Below the pieces are notes generated by a model. It saw only the letters and a program-made list of their open reading frames with translations, did not search any database and was not told the origin of the DNA. From Dromiciops gliroides (taxonomy: Eukaryota; Chordata; Mammalia; Microbiotheria; Microbiotheriidae), in NCBI RefSeq assembly GCF_019393635.1, contig NC_057863.1, forward strand, positions 644,401,306 through 644,465,305: a DNA stretch of 64,000 nucleotides, in the 5' to 3' direction. This document shows, in pieces, positions 10,220-21,297 of this stretch (the first letter of the stretch is position 1; each line of letters opens with the position of its first letter). Position numbers and translations under genes: made by a program.

Positions 10220-11217
10220 TTATACGTATTTTTAATGAAAGACTTAATGATCCACAAACACAGACACTTCTGACCTCTTGGTTTTGGAGATGAAGAAGCT
10301 GAGAGGTGAAGTTCAAACTGCTGGCCAATGACAAAGCTGGGACTTTAACTCAAGTCCTCTGATTCTATACCTGGTAAGGTGGCCATGGACAGACCCCCCT
10401 CGCCCCAGATTTGGTACCTACCATGTCTGCCTCTGGGCAGCAGTTTGAGGGAGGAAAGAGGAAGCAGAACTAACTGGCAGAGGTGAATGGATTGTAATAT
10501 TTTTAGGGAGATGCAAGGAGAGGCAGGTTAGGCAAGGGTGGGTAATTGGAATTAATTATGTTTACCTGGGCTGAATCAGGTCCCAAAGCCCCTCCCACCC
10601 CTCCTCCCCTCCCCATAGCTCCCCATCTAGGGCTCAGCATGGTTAGCTCCTCTCTAAGCTCTTAGCCTAGCACAAGAAATCAGCTCAATCTTTCTTAAGG
10701 GAAGAGGGTTCCAGGATGGGTGTGGGCAGGGGAAAGGACTCTAAGGGATTCCAAGAATGATTGTTAAACTTCTGGTGTGAGTGTTTATACCTCAGAAATC
10801 AGTGATGGCCACATACTAGAGCTTGATTTATTGTTTTGTTTTTAATCTAGACTTAAGAAAATATTAGTAATTCAAAGTAAACTTAAAAGTCTATGTGCTC
10901 TCACTTTACCCTTTCCTTGACTTTAAACATTTTTCATCCTGTTCCCATATTGCTCAATGGTTGATTGATTAGTTGATGTCCTTTGTTCTTGAAGAGGCAA
11001 AAAATAACATCCCTATGTTGGGGTCAAGGTACTGTGAGTCCAACTGATCAGACCAATATGATCTGAGGATCATGACATTGGGGTGTATGGTGACTTGAAA
11101 TAATTTGGATTTAATGAGGGAGGGCTGTGCAAGGTCACCAGCCTCATGCTCTCCTCCAGAGCCATCTGGGTTCAGTGGCAAGATACACACCAGGAAAACT
11201 GGAGACGGCCCCAGGTG

Positions 11218-11325
11218 TTTAAGGCAGTTGGGGTTAAGTGAATTGCTGAGGGTCATACAGCTAGTCAGTATCTGAGGTGAGATTTGAACTCAGGTCCTCC
11301 TGACTCGATGGCCAGTGCCAAACTA
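11218..11325 (-). repeat. Older CORE-SINE/MIR-like fragment
   Basis: Diverged minus-strand SINE shared with the paralogous site at 42700-42795, so it predates the duplication. Confidence 0.65.
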
Positions 11326-11349
11326 ATTTTTTAAAAAGAATATTAGGAT

Positions 11350-11651
11350 GGGGCAGCTAGGTGGTGCAGTGGATAGAGCACTGGCCCTGGAGTCAGGAGG
11401 ACCTGAGTTCAAATCTAGCCTCAGACACTTAACACTTACTAGCTGTGTGACCCTGGGCAAGTCACTTAACCCCCATTGCCTCACCAAAAAAAAAAAAATA
11501 TTAGGGGCAGCTAGGTGGCGCAGTGGATAGAGCTCTGGCCCTGGAATCAGGAGTACCTGAGTTCAAATCTAGCCTCAGACACCTAACACTTACTAGCTGT
11601 GTGACCTTGGGCAAGTCACTTAACCACAATTGCCTCACTAAAAAAAAAAAA
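11350..11651 (+). repeat. Two tandem WSINE1-like SINEs
   Basis: Copies at 11350-11498 and 11504-11651, each with an A tail. AATATTAG occurs before, between and after them, suggesting the second SINE landed in the target duplication or tail of the first. Neither is present in the paralogous site near 42815. Confidence 0.9.
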
Positions 11652-13097
11652 GAATATTAGTTTACAATTTAATATTTCCATGTATTTTTTTTTTCACAGA
11701 TTCTTCCTGTCATTCAAAGTAGTCAAGCTTTTTAGGATCCCAATTCTATTATCCAGTCTGTTAGCTCTCCATCCCAGATTTGTGTCCTCTGCAATTCTGA
11801 GAAGCTTTTTGGTGCCTTCATCCAAGTCATGTATGAACACATTGAAAGCCACAGTGACAAGAGCAAAATACCAGTTCACTCCAATGGAAGACTCCTTCTA
11901 TGTTGATTTGTATCTATTGATGACTATTCCTTGGGTCCAAGTATTCATAGAACCACAAAATCATAGATTTTGCGTTAGAGAGGACCCCTGAGGTCATTGA
12001 TTCCAACCCTGTCTGTTGACAGATGAAGAGATAGAGGCCCAGACAGGGGAAGTGACTTACCCTAGGTCAGATAGCTAGCAAGTGGTTGAGGGAGCATTTG
12101 AATTCTAGTCTTCTGGATTCTAAGCCCTATGCTCATCCCACCCCACCACCCTGCCTCTGACCCACAGCTGAGTCTGCCTGACTGCTCTCTCACCTAAGCC
12201 ACTTCTCTCTTTCCTCATATTCTCCCCTACTAGGAGTCATCCCCTTATCACTCATGCTGCTGTTTACCACCTGACTGCCCCATGGCCTTGGGTAAATCCC
12301 TTCCCCTCTCTTGGCCTCAGTTTTCCTATCTATAATGGGGGGATCAGTCATTCTGTGATGTTTCACATGTTTGCTAATAAACATTTATGGCCTCTTTCTT
12401 GCTAGTAGTGGTAGTAAGAAAACTAGAGAAAGGCATACAGAGACTTAGAAAGTCATAGGGAGAAAGACATAGGGAAAGAGAGCTAGAGAGGAAGAGAGAC
12501 AGAAAAAGATGGACAGATGCAGAAAGTGTAATTTGTGAATTGAAATAGAGAAAAGGGGACAGGAAACAAAAGAAAGAGAGAAAAAGACAGAGACTGAGAG
12601 ATGGAGGGACAGAGACCTAGGCAGAACTGGCCACAAGGGGGCAAGAGAAACCTCTCATTTATGAGTCCTCAGAGCCTGTCCCAGCTTTGCCCTTTCCTTT
12701 ACTCTCTGTGTGTCCTGGGAGAAGCATCAGAATGAGAATCAAGGGTTCTAGACCTAGAGGGAACCTCAAAGGCTGGCTAGCAAACCCTGGTCATGAGTCC
12801 AATAAAGAGAGAGAAGTGACTTGTCCAAAGTCACATAGCTCATGAGTCACAGGCAAGATTGGAACCCAGGTCCTCTGACTCCAAAACCATCAGTCTTTCA
12901 AATGTGCCTCATCAGTGTAAAGCCAGGCTCTACCATTGCCTCTCAGTGTGACCTGGGGTCAAGTCTCTTCTCTTCTGGGAGCTTCAGTTAGCTCAGGTGT
13001 AACCTGAGGAGATTGGAATCAGTGACCTCAGAGCTGCCCAGGCCTAGGTTCCAGGAGCCAAGTAGAGTAGCAGAGGGAGCTGACTGGGGGCTCAGAC

Positions 13098-13103
13098 TTT
13101 ATT
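13098..13103 (-). terminator. Polyadenylation signal retained by pseudogene B
   Basis: AATAAA on the minus strand downstream of the former stop, paralogous to the signals of copies C and D. Confidence 0.5.
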
Positions 13104-13489
13104 AATACATCCTCTACACAGCCCCACCCACCCACCCAGGAGTTGTCCAAGCTCCTCCTCCTTCAGGTGTGGCTGCCTGGACTCAGCCTCATCCTCAGGT
13201 AAGGAATTAAATAGTGTAGCTGTGGGGGATGGTGGCAAAGCTCACCATCGTGGGGGAGAAATCGATGGCTTCTTTCAGGAGAGGATGATGGATGTGAAAG
13301 TTCTGCAGCATGGAGGTGAGGGAGAGGAAGAGCTCCATTCTGGCCAAGCCTTCACCAAAACAGTAGCTTTTGCCTGGGGAACAAGAGTCAGAGATGGTAT
13401 GGGGTGGGGGGGAGGGCTCTTAGGACAGACAACGTCAGAGCAGGGAAGAAGCTAAATGGTAAAAGGAAATGATAGTTTGCTGGGCTTGG

Positions 13490-13625
13490 ACTCAGCATGA
13501 CCTGAGTTCAAATGTTACTTAGACATTTAGTATTTTTGTCTTCCTGGGCAAGTCACTAACCTCTCCAAGCTTCTGTTCCCTCATCTACAAAATTGAACTT
13601 GATGGTCCAAAAATTCTCTTCTTGC
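13490..13625 (+). repeat. MIR-like fragment in intron 8 (also in copies C and D)
   Basis: A CCTGAGTTCAAATG, GGGCAAGTCACT and CCTCATCTACAAAA series typical of MIR. It is shared at 21595-21690 and 44630-44745, so it predates the tandem duplication. Confidence 0.65.
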
Positions 13626-15276
13626 TTTAAATCTGTGATCACTTATGACATAGAATTTCAGATTTGGGAGGAAATTTAGAAACAGACAAGTAGCAGAGAC
13701 TATGTTTGGATCTTGTGCCAGAAAAGACTTTGTCTAGGAGACACTCATCTGCAGCAAGGGCAGATTCTGGAAACTTCCTACTTTATCTCATTCTTCTTGC
13801 TTATCAGCTGCTATGCTTTTGTTGTTTTCAGGCTGATGAAAGAGCACAAGTGCTAGCAATAACTATTAAATTTTGATGCCCTAGTTCATTGCCCCATTGG
13901 CCCACCCTAGCTATTGGTTTACCTAGTTGATGGGACATCAGAAGTAAAAGAACCTTAAGAACATAGAGTGGCTCTTTTTCCTCAACCCTCCTACACTTCC
14001 TTCTCAGCAGAGGCCCTTGCTTCCTTTGGGGAGAAAAGGGAAACCAACCCATGTGAGATTCCTCTTGTAACTTATGATAGACCTCAAAATCCTCCTACAC
14101 CTCCCGCTACTATCACTGTCTTTGTTCCATGGTCTGTCAAAGTGGCGGCTCTCCTCCCTGCTCTTCCCTTAATCCCCTCCCTCCCAATCTCACAGAATTC
14201 CCCACCTGGATTTCTACATCCCAAGCAAACTGGCCTATTTGCTGTTGCCCAAATTGATCATTCCTTCTGCAGCCTCCATGCCTTTGAAGAGGCTTCTTCA
14301 CTGGAGTGCCCTCCCTCCTCAGTCCTACTTCTGAGGGTCCTTAACTTTCTTCCAAGTAACCTCTGGCGCCACCTCCTAAAGCAAACCTTTTCTGATTTTC
14401 CTGGTTGCCAGTGATCTCTCTCCAAAAATGAATTATCTGGTCCTTACTTAGCTATCTAAATGTGACCTTCCTCCAACTCCTTGAGGGCAGGGCCTGTGTT
14501 TCCTTGTCATTGACCCAACCCCAACCCCATCCCACCTCCTAGGTACTTATTTGATGGGATGTTAGAATTGAGGAGGGTCTAAAACATCATCTAGTCCAAC
14601 CTCCTCATTTTAGAAATGAGGAAACTAAAGTGGAGAGAAGACAAAGATTTGATCAAAATTACAAACTCATGTTGTTCCAAGATGATAGATGCTGAGCTGG
14701 AAGGGATCTCTGGGACCCTTTAATCCCAGATCTGAATTTCACAGATGGGAAACAGAGGACTAGGGAGAAGTGATTTGCCCCAGGTCACCCAATTAGGAGG
14801 CTTTAGAGATGGGACTTGGTCAAGGGCCTAAGACTCCTGGCTCAGAGCTCTTTCTAGTGTTTCTATTTCTTTCTGAGAGGAGGAGGAATACTAATAACAC
14901 TTGGGGGATGTACTTTCTGGAACCCTCAGCTCCACAACCATAGCCTCTCCCGAACCATGTCACCCAGTTACCAACTCCCACTTAAGAAGCTTGGTCGAGT
15001 GAAATTGACCCGAATGGTAGCCTTATGAATTGGCAGTAGACTCAAGAAAAAATGGGCTCGTAGCCTCAGACCACACTGCTTGAGATGAGTTGGGGGTCAT
15101 GGAGGGGAAGAGAAAAGGCTTTCCTGTTCACCACTGGAGAAGTACATGAAGGCATCAGTCTTCTTGAATTGGCCTTTTTCATTCAGGAAGTGCTGGGGGT
15201 TGAAAGCTTCAGGGTAGGTAAAGAAGTTGGGGTCTTTCAGTACTTAAGCCAGCATGGGATAAACTTCTGTGAACTA

Positions 15277-15432
15277 TGGGGCAGCTAGGTGGCACAGTGG
15301 ATAAAGCACCAGCCCTGGATTCAGGAGGACCTGAGTTCAAATCCAGCCCCAGACACTTGACATTTACTAGCTGTGTGACCCTGGGCAAGTCACTTAACTC
15401 TCATTGCCCTCACCCCCCCCCCAAAAAAAAAC
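15277..15432 (+). repeat. SINE inserted in exon 8 of pseudogene B
   Basis: Flanked by a 15-bp duplication with one mismatch (15262-15276 and 15433-15447) consisting of exon 8 and acceptor sequence. Confidence 0.92.
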
Positions 15433-15972
15433 AACTTCTGTGCACTAGAGTTGGGGGTGACAGGATGAAGTAGAGGGCAGGAGGAAAGGAGAGAAAGTTT
15501 GAGAGAAAAAGTAAAAAATAAACAGGGAGAATGGGGGAGGGAGGGAGGAAAGAAGGGAGACTGAGGGAACTAAGAGGGAAAAGGGGAAGGAGAGGTAAAC
15601 AGAGAAAGGAAGAAAGAGAGAGAGACCGAGAAAGGTAGAGAAGTCAAGGGGTGAGGAAGAGTTTGAGAGGAGTAGAGTAGAAATGCGAACAGGAGAGCTG
15701 AAGTGAAAGTTCTTCACAGCAGAAGGATAGCAAGAGGAACATAGGGAAAGACTGGGTGCAGAAAGAAGAAAAATGAAGGAATGTCTAGGCAGGAGGACAA
15801 TGAAGGTGATTCTAGGGTAGGCATTTACAGGAAAAAGAATGAGTGAATACTGAAGGGTGAGGATGATAGATGTAGATTTAGGGGATGAAAACAATGGAGA
15901 AGTTTCTGGGGTAGGACAATGGGGGTGGAACTGGGGGAGCTGAGCATGAGAGGCTCCTGTCTTGGTTATTAA

Positions 15973-16121
15973 TTTTTGTTTTTTGGCGGGGTAATGACGG
16001 TTAAGTGACTTGCCCAGTGTCACACAGTGAGTAAGTGTCAAGTGTCTGAGGCTGAATTTGAACTCAGGTCCTCCTGAATCCAGGGCCAGTGCTTTATCCA
16101 CTGCACCACCTAGCTGCCCCT
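15973..16121 (-). repeat. SINE in intron 7 of pseudogene B
   Basis: Minus-strand copy ending 10 bp from the destroyed exon 7 donor. Confidence 0.85.
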
Positions 16122-16317
16122 CGACTCCTATCTTTCGAAGAAGGAAGCCAGGGAAATTGATGTCCTTGGTGACTCTCCGGGCCAGACCTATGTGGTTTAT
16201 ATTGCCAAGCCTCTGGATCTCATGGATGATGGCCTCTATGTACAGCATCTTGCCTCTGTCCTCAAATTTGGGTGACTTGTTCTGCCCAATCACCTGAACA
16301 ATTTCCTCATGTATTTT

Positions 16318-16485
16318 GTTTTTGTTGTTTTTGTTTGTTTTGGTTTGTGGGGCAATGGGGGTTAAGTGACTTGCCCAGGGTCACACAGCTAGTAAGTAAG
16401 GGTTAAGTGTCTGAGGCCAGATTTGAATTCAGGTACTCCTGAACCCAGGGCCAGTGCTTTATCCACTGCACCACCTAGTTGCCAC
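16318..16485 (-). repeat. SINE inserted in exon 7 of pseudogene B
   Basis: Minus-strand copy flanked by a perfect 15-bp duplication TTCCTCATGTATTTT (16303-16317 and 16486-16500) of exon 7 coding sequence. Confidence 0.93.
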
Positions 16486-17514
16486 TTCCTCATGTATTTT
16501 GGCTGTTTTTGGTAGAGGGGGAACAGTGGGACACAGGAGTTTCAGAGAGACCCTAGGGAAGTCCCAGAGGAAGAGATGGAGTGTGAAGGCTGGATATATA
16601 CTGAGAAGGGTGGGGTCCAGGAACAAGGAGTGAAGGTGATATTCTATCTCCTAAGGGTGTGTGTGTGTGTGTGTCTGTGTGTGTGTATAGACATGGAAGG
16701 TGAGGAGATGAGGAAGAAGATATTCTGGGCAACTCCCAGGACACTGAAAGACTTCTAAGGGGCCTAGGGGAGGGGGGCTCATCTAACTTTGGACACTTCA
16801 TTATCAGAAGAAAGCAATAGCAAAGGGTTGTGCTAACAGTGTCAGTGCCGGCAAAAACCAGGTTGAGGGTGGTCAGGATTAGTTTTTTTATGAAAAATTC
16901 TGTGTTGGGATTTTCTGGTTCCTAAGGAGGGGGAAGTGGAGACCTCAGGGCTCTGTACCCGAAGCCCACCCACACTTGCTTCACCTCTAGACTTCAGCCT
17001 CAAGGCCTCTTCTTCCCTCATGCCAGCCTCAGTTCCTTGAACTCCAGTAATAAGGAGGGTTGGGGGGGAACTCATCAATGACACTTGACAAAGCTGGAAT
17101 ATTTCAGTTCTAAGGGACCCCAAAACATATCTGTTTTCCTAACGATGAACATAGGTGAACACAGATTTAGTGCTGAAACAAACCTTGGAGAGTGTGAAAT
17201 CCAACCACTGTCATGAGGAATTTAATGCACGGAGAGGTTGGGATCTCCTCACAGTAACATAGCTAGCAAGTGTCTGAGGTGGGATTTGAACCCAGGTCTA
17301 CCTAACTCCTGAGGCTACAGCCAGATCCACCACAGTATGCAGCCTTCCAGAATCCCAGGACATCAGAGTTGGAAGAGGCCTCAGCAACCAAAGACACCCC
17401 CCTCCCTGAGATACCTGACAAGTGGTGCTTCAGCATCTGATTATAGATGTTCAAAGACAAATTAGCCATCAGTTCTCTGGATAGCCCATTGCACCTTTGG
17501 ACCATTCTCTATCA

Positions 17515-18133
17515 ATAAGATAGAGAAAGAGCAGACCCATGAATAGGGTATGCAATTAAAACACTAGAAAAAGAACGAACTTGAAATTTCCAATTAAACA
17601 CCAAATTAGAATCTTAACAATTAATGGCAAGATTAATAAAATTCAATGTAAGAAAACTATTGAATTAATGAATAAAAGTAGTTGATTTTATTTTAAAAAG
17701 ACAATAAAATGGATAAACTGTTGGTTAATATGATTTTTTAAAAGAGAGAAGAAAACCAAATCTCTAGTATCAAAAATGAAAAGGGTGAATATATCACTAA
17801 CATATATGAAATCAAAACAATTATTAGGGGGCAGCTAGGTGGCACAGTAGATAGAGCACCAGCCCTGGATTCAGAAGGACCTGAGTTCAAATCCAGCCGC
17901 AGACACTTGACACTTACTAGCTGTGTGACCCTGGGCAAGTCACTTAACCCCCACTGCCCTGCAAAAACAAACAAACAAACAAAAACAATTATTAGGAGAT
18001 ATTTTTCCTGATTATATGCCAATAAATTTAACAATTTAAATGAAATGGAAGAATACAGAAAAAATATGAACTGCTTCGATGAACAGAGGAAGAACTAGAA
18101 TATGTAACTAAACCTATTTAGAAAAAGAAATCG
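17515..18133 (+). mobile_element. L1 ORF2 fragment with a SINE inside
   Basis: Matches the young L1 at about 30690-31100 (region before the reverse transcriptase). It is diverged and interrupted by the SINE at 17829-17985. It starts where similarity of pseudogene B to intron 5 of the other copies stops. Confidence 0.75.
17829..17985 (+). repeat. SINE inside an L1 fragment
   Basis: Target duplication CAATTATTAGG (17818-17828 and 17986-17996); tail of repeated AAAC. Confidence 0.9.
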
Positions 18134-18629
18134 AGGGGAGTCCAAGCCAAGATGGCTGAGAAAAGGCAGGACCTTGGCTGAGCTCTTAAATTTCTCTTGC
18201 AGCAACTTGAAGTAATGCCTCAAAATGAATTCTGGATTGGCAGAACCCACAAAAGAGTGGAGGAAAATAATGTTCCAGGCCAGGTCCACTTAGAAGAACT
18301 GCAGGAAGGATAAAAGGGCGGCATAGCCCAGTGCAGGTGGTGTCTAAGCAAGCTAGCAAAAGACCCCTAGCCCCAGTACAGGTTAGCAGGTGAGGCCCCA
18401 AGGCCCCAGTGCAGCAGGAGAGCATCACACTAGGCCAGCTGTGAGGTCTTCAGTCCCTGGCACAGCAGGTGAATGGCCAGGCCTATTGTCCCCAGAACAG
18501 CAGGTAAGTGGCCAGGCCTGGAGACCTCTGTACAGCAGACCCATGGGCAGCATCCTAATTCTTGGTGCAAGAAGCTTAGGACACTGCCCCCTGTACCCTA
18601 GCAATGTGGGATGGAATTTAGGGTCAAAT
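18134..18629 (+). mobile_element. L1 5' leader fragment
   Basis: Begins GGGGAGTCCAAGCCAAGATGG, like other L1 5' ends here, and continues GC-rich to about 18610. ORF1 does not follow in this orientation. Confidence 0.55.
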
Positions 18630-19081
18630 TGATCGTGAGTCGTCCCAAAAGAATTACAAGACTCAGTGACTCAGTTTCCCAAGTTTTATTGCAATACTGT
18701 GGGTGACCTGAAAAGTGGAAAGGTATCTCTCGAATAGTGAAAGAAAAGACAGTTATATTTATAGTGTGGATAAATTGATTATCAGTCTCATTATAATAAT
18801 CTCCACCTTGGGGAGGAACAAGGGAGGGCCTGTCCTATTCATTATGATATTCTCCACCTTGGGGAGGTACAGGGGAGGGCTTATCCTAATTTGGAGTTCC
18901 TGGGGTTCTAAGCCAACCCCTGAGGTGGGTACCTTTTTCAGTGGAGGTGTGTTTTGGGGGTTTACATGTCCTAAGGTGAATCTGGGGACAAATTTGGCCT
19001 TTTCTGCCTGTGTCTCTTTCTGATTCCCATGCTTAGTTTCAAAACATCTTCATTTTTCATTAGAATTTCTATAGCCTGCCA
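18630..19081 (-). repeat. Probable solo LTR, minus strand
   Basis: On the minus strand a TGGCAGGC start, an AATAAAA followed by CTTGGGAAACTGAGTC, and a TCACGATCA end suggest a U3-R-U5 order. The U3-like part has a direct repeat (CTCCACCTTGGGGAGG, about 18800 and 18850). No target duplication was found, so this is tentative. Confidence 0.35.
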
Positions 19082-19199
19082 TTTTATTTAAGGTCTTTAT
19101 GGCCTAGCTCCCTCTGTTCCCATTATGGGTACTGATTACAGTGGGTACAAGAACCTAGCATCCTGACTTGTAAGTTATCCATTAACTGGGGTCTGAATC

Positions 19200-19740
19200 T
19201 CTCTCCTGCATTGCTCTCATTTCCTTTTCAATTCTTTCCTCCCTCTCTCTAAATCTTCCTTCTATCTATCCTACTTTCTCTTCAAAGTCCCTTTTGAGTG
19301 CTTCCATGGCCTGAGACCAATTCATATTTTTCTTGGAAGCTTTGGATGTAGGGATCCTGAGGTTGTTTTTCTCTTCTGAGGGTGCACCTCGATCTTCCTT
19401 GTTGCTAAAGAAACTTTCAATAGTTCTCAACTTTCTTTGCTTTCTCACCTTGCCATTTTTTACTTGACTTTTAGCTCCCTCTTACAGTCGGGTCCTACTT
19501 GCAAGCTACACTGCCCAAGCTTCAGAGGGTCCCAGGTGTTTTGGTTTGAGGGAGGGCAGGTTTTTCCCTTGCCTGGCCTGTTCTCTGGTCTAAAGGTAAC
19601 CTCAATCCAACTTGCTAGTTAAGAAAGAACTTCCAAGATACTCTCAGGGAAAATTGCCCTGAAATTCCAGAAGCAGAAACTAAAATGGAAATTGAAAGAA
19701 TCCACTGATCACCTCCAGAAAGAGATCCCAAAAGGATTAT
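19200..19740. mobile_element. L1 5' leader/ORF1 fragments in opposite orientations
   Basis: 19266-19448 is the ORF1 N-terminus on the minus strand (MRKQRKLRTIESFFSNKED), with its leader at 19449-19620. 19622-19740 is ORF1 sequence on the plus strand (ENCPEIPEAE region). The arrangement is an inverted L1 remnant, as seen in 5'-inverted insertions or after later rearrangement. Confidence 0.7.
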
Positions 19741-19953
19741 CTACTGTCTTCTTTTCAGTCAGATTGAGTAAAGCAGTATCATACTTTTAATTTTTTCAAT
19801 CAACATTTACTTTTATTTATAATTTCTCTAGGTTTTTTTTTATTTTCAAGATTATTGATTTCTTCTCTAATTTTTATATCCTTTGTCCTTATTTTAGATT
19901 TTGTTTATCTGGAATTTAGAGTTCCAAGACCCAGGAGAGAAGGGAAGAACATT

Positions 19954-20319
19954 TGTTAGGACCAGCCTCTTGAAGAAGAGGGGATCCTAGAAAGCAGGCT
20001 TCTAGTTCAATCCAGGCTGTTGTAAGTTTTCAGTCTTATGTCTCTCCCCCCACCCCCTTCTCACTCCTATAAAATGGTTGTCTTCTGTGTTGGGGAAGTT
20101 GAAGCTGAACTTCTCCTTCTAGCTATAACTCTATGTGGTGTCTGATTAAGGACCATGCCATAAGCCTGTACCTCCCCGGGAGTTGAAGTCTAGGCTTCTC
20201 CTCCTGGCCCTGACTGTGTGTGCCAAATAATAAACACTTTTACTTACATTTTGGTTAGATTGTGTGGGCAAGTAATTCTTTGAAAGAGAAATATTTCCAG
20301 AACCAATGTCGCAGTAACA
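19954..20319 (+). repeat. Probable solo LTR at the left border of the duplicated intergenic block
   Basis: TGTTAGGACC to CAGTAACA, 366 bp, with AATAAA near 20229 followed by a short U5-like tail. Immediately to its right begins sequence paralogous to 12200 and 43370. A target duplication is not clear. Confidence 0.5.
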
Positions 20320-21220
20320 TTCATTATCTCTCCTACCTAGAGTCATCCCCTCATCCCTCATGCTGCTCTTTACCAACTGACTGCTCCTTGGCCTTGGGTA
20401 AATCCTTGTCCTCTCTTGGCTTCAGTTTTCCGATCGATCATTCATTCTCTGATGTTTCAAATGTTTGCTAGTAAAGATTTATGGCTTCTTTCTTGCCATA
20501 AGGTAAAGAAAGGTAGAGAGAGATATACAGAGAGAAAGACAGACAGAGTTATAGAAAGTTATAGAGAGAAAGACATAAGGAAAGAGAGCTAGAGAGGAAG
20601 AGAGACAGAGAAAGATGCACTGATGCAGAGAGTTTAATTTGTGGATCAAAAGACATAGACATAGAAAAAAGAGGACAAGAAACAGAAGAAAGGGAGAAAA
20701 AGTCAGAGACAGAGAGGTGGAGGGACAGAGACCTAGGCAGAACTGGCCACAAGGGGGCAAAGGAAATCTGTCATTTGTGAGCCAAGAGTCCTCAGACCCA
20801 GTCCCAGCTTTGCCCGTGACTCTCTGTGTATCCTGGGACAAATTGTGGGAGAAGAATCAGAATGAGAATCAAGGTGTCTAGACCTAGAAGTGACCTCAAA
20901 GGCCATCTAGCAAACCCTGGTCATGAGTCTAATAAAGAGAGGGGAAGGGAATTGTCCAAAGCTGATGTATCAGAGGCAAGATTGGAACCCATGTCCTCTG
21001 ACTCCAGAGCCAGCACTCTTTCACTTGTGCCTCATCAGGGTAAAACCAGGCTCTACCACTGCCTCTCAGTGTGACCTGGGAGAAAGTCTCTTTTTCTCTG
21101 GGAGCTTCAGTTACCTCAGGTGTAACCTGAGGAGATTGGAATCAGTGACCTGAGAGGTGCCCAGGCCCAGGTTCCAGGAACCAAACAAAGAAGCAGAAGG
21201 AGCTGGGTGGGGGCTCAGAC
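20320..21220. other. Duplicated intergenic block before copy C
   Basis: Third copy of the block downstream of the CYP2A genes (compare 12200-13097 and 43370-44253). To its left the colinear sequence is lost and replaced by repeats. Confidence 0.8.
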
Positions 21221-21226
21221 TTTATT
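21221..21226 (-). terminator. Polyadenylation signal of CYP2A copy C
   Basis: AATAAA on the minus strand about 72 bp after the copy C stop codon, in sequence matching the copy D 3' UTR. Confidence 0.7.
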
Positions 21227-21297
21227 AATACATGCTCTGATACCCGCCCAGGAGTTATCCAGGCTCTTGCTTCAGCCGTGGCTGCCTGGGCTCAGCC

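Larger units (their letters stand above)
9377..13097. other. Duplicated intergenic block between copies A and B
   Basis: Apart from the SINEs listed, this is unique-looking sequence colinear with 41160-44253 (between copies C and D). It includes the segment ending near the 3' end of the next CYP2A gene, and no gene is seen in it. 12200-13097 is also repeated at 20320-21220. Confidence 0.85.
13189..16921 (-). pseudogene. CYP2A: CYP2A pseudogene copy B, exons 9-6 only, two exons interrupted by SINEs
   Basis: Exon 6 (16921-16783) is 139 bp instead of 142, reads GTDTV in place of GTETV, and has its donor GT changed to AT. Exon 7 (16502-16132) contains a minus-strand SINE flanked by a 15-bp duplication of exon sequence, and its donor is also AT. 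Exon 8 (about 15446-15132) carries a plus-strand SINE at its 5' end with a 15-bp near-perfect duplication, plus an in-frame TAA after YPMLA. Exon 9 (from 13373) still has [14 protein letters not shown] but stops at 13207-13209, six codons early. Exons 1-5 are absent: similarity to intron 5 of copies C and D ends near 17510 and gives way to L1 and LTR debris. A normal-looking AATAAA remains at 13103-13098. Intron 8 has the same extra segment as copy D. Confidence 0.93.

Noticed and set aside
11350..11498. tRNA gene
   Set aside because: The SINE head is tRNA-derived and has box-like promoter motifs, but it is followed by CORE sequence and an A tail in every copy.
13968..14414. 148-codon open frame in intron 8 of copy B
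   Set aside because: The paralogous intron of copy D has a shorter, diverged version with a frame break; no domain or splice context. Likely old repeat sequence.
15445..16293. 282-codon minus-strand open frame
   Set aside because: It fuses exon 7, a SINE and a pyrimidine-rich intron; it is a chance frame through low-complexity DNA.
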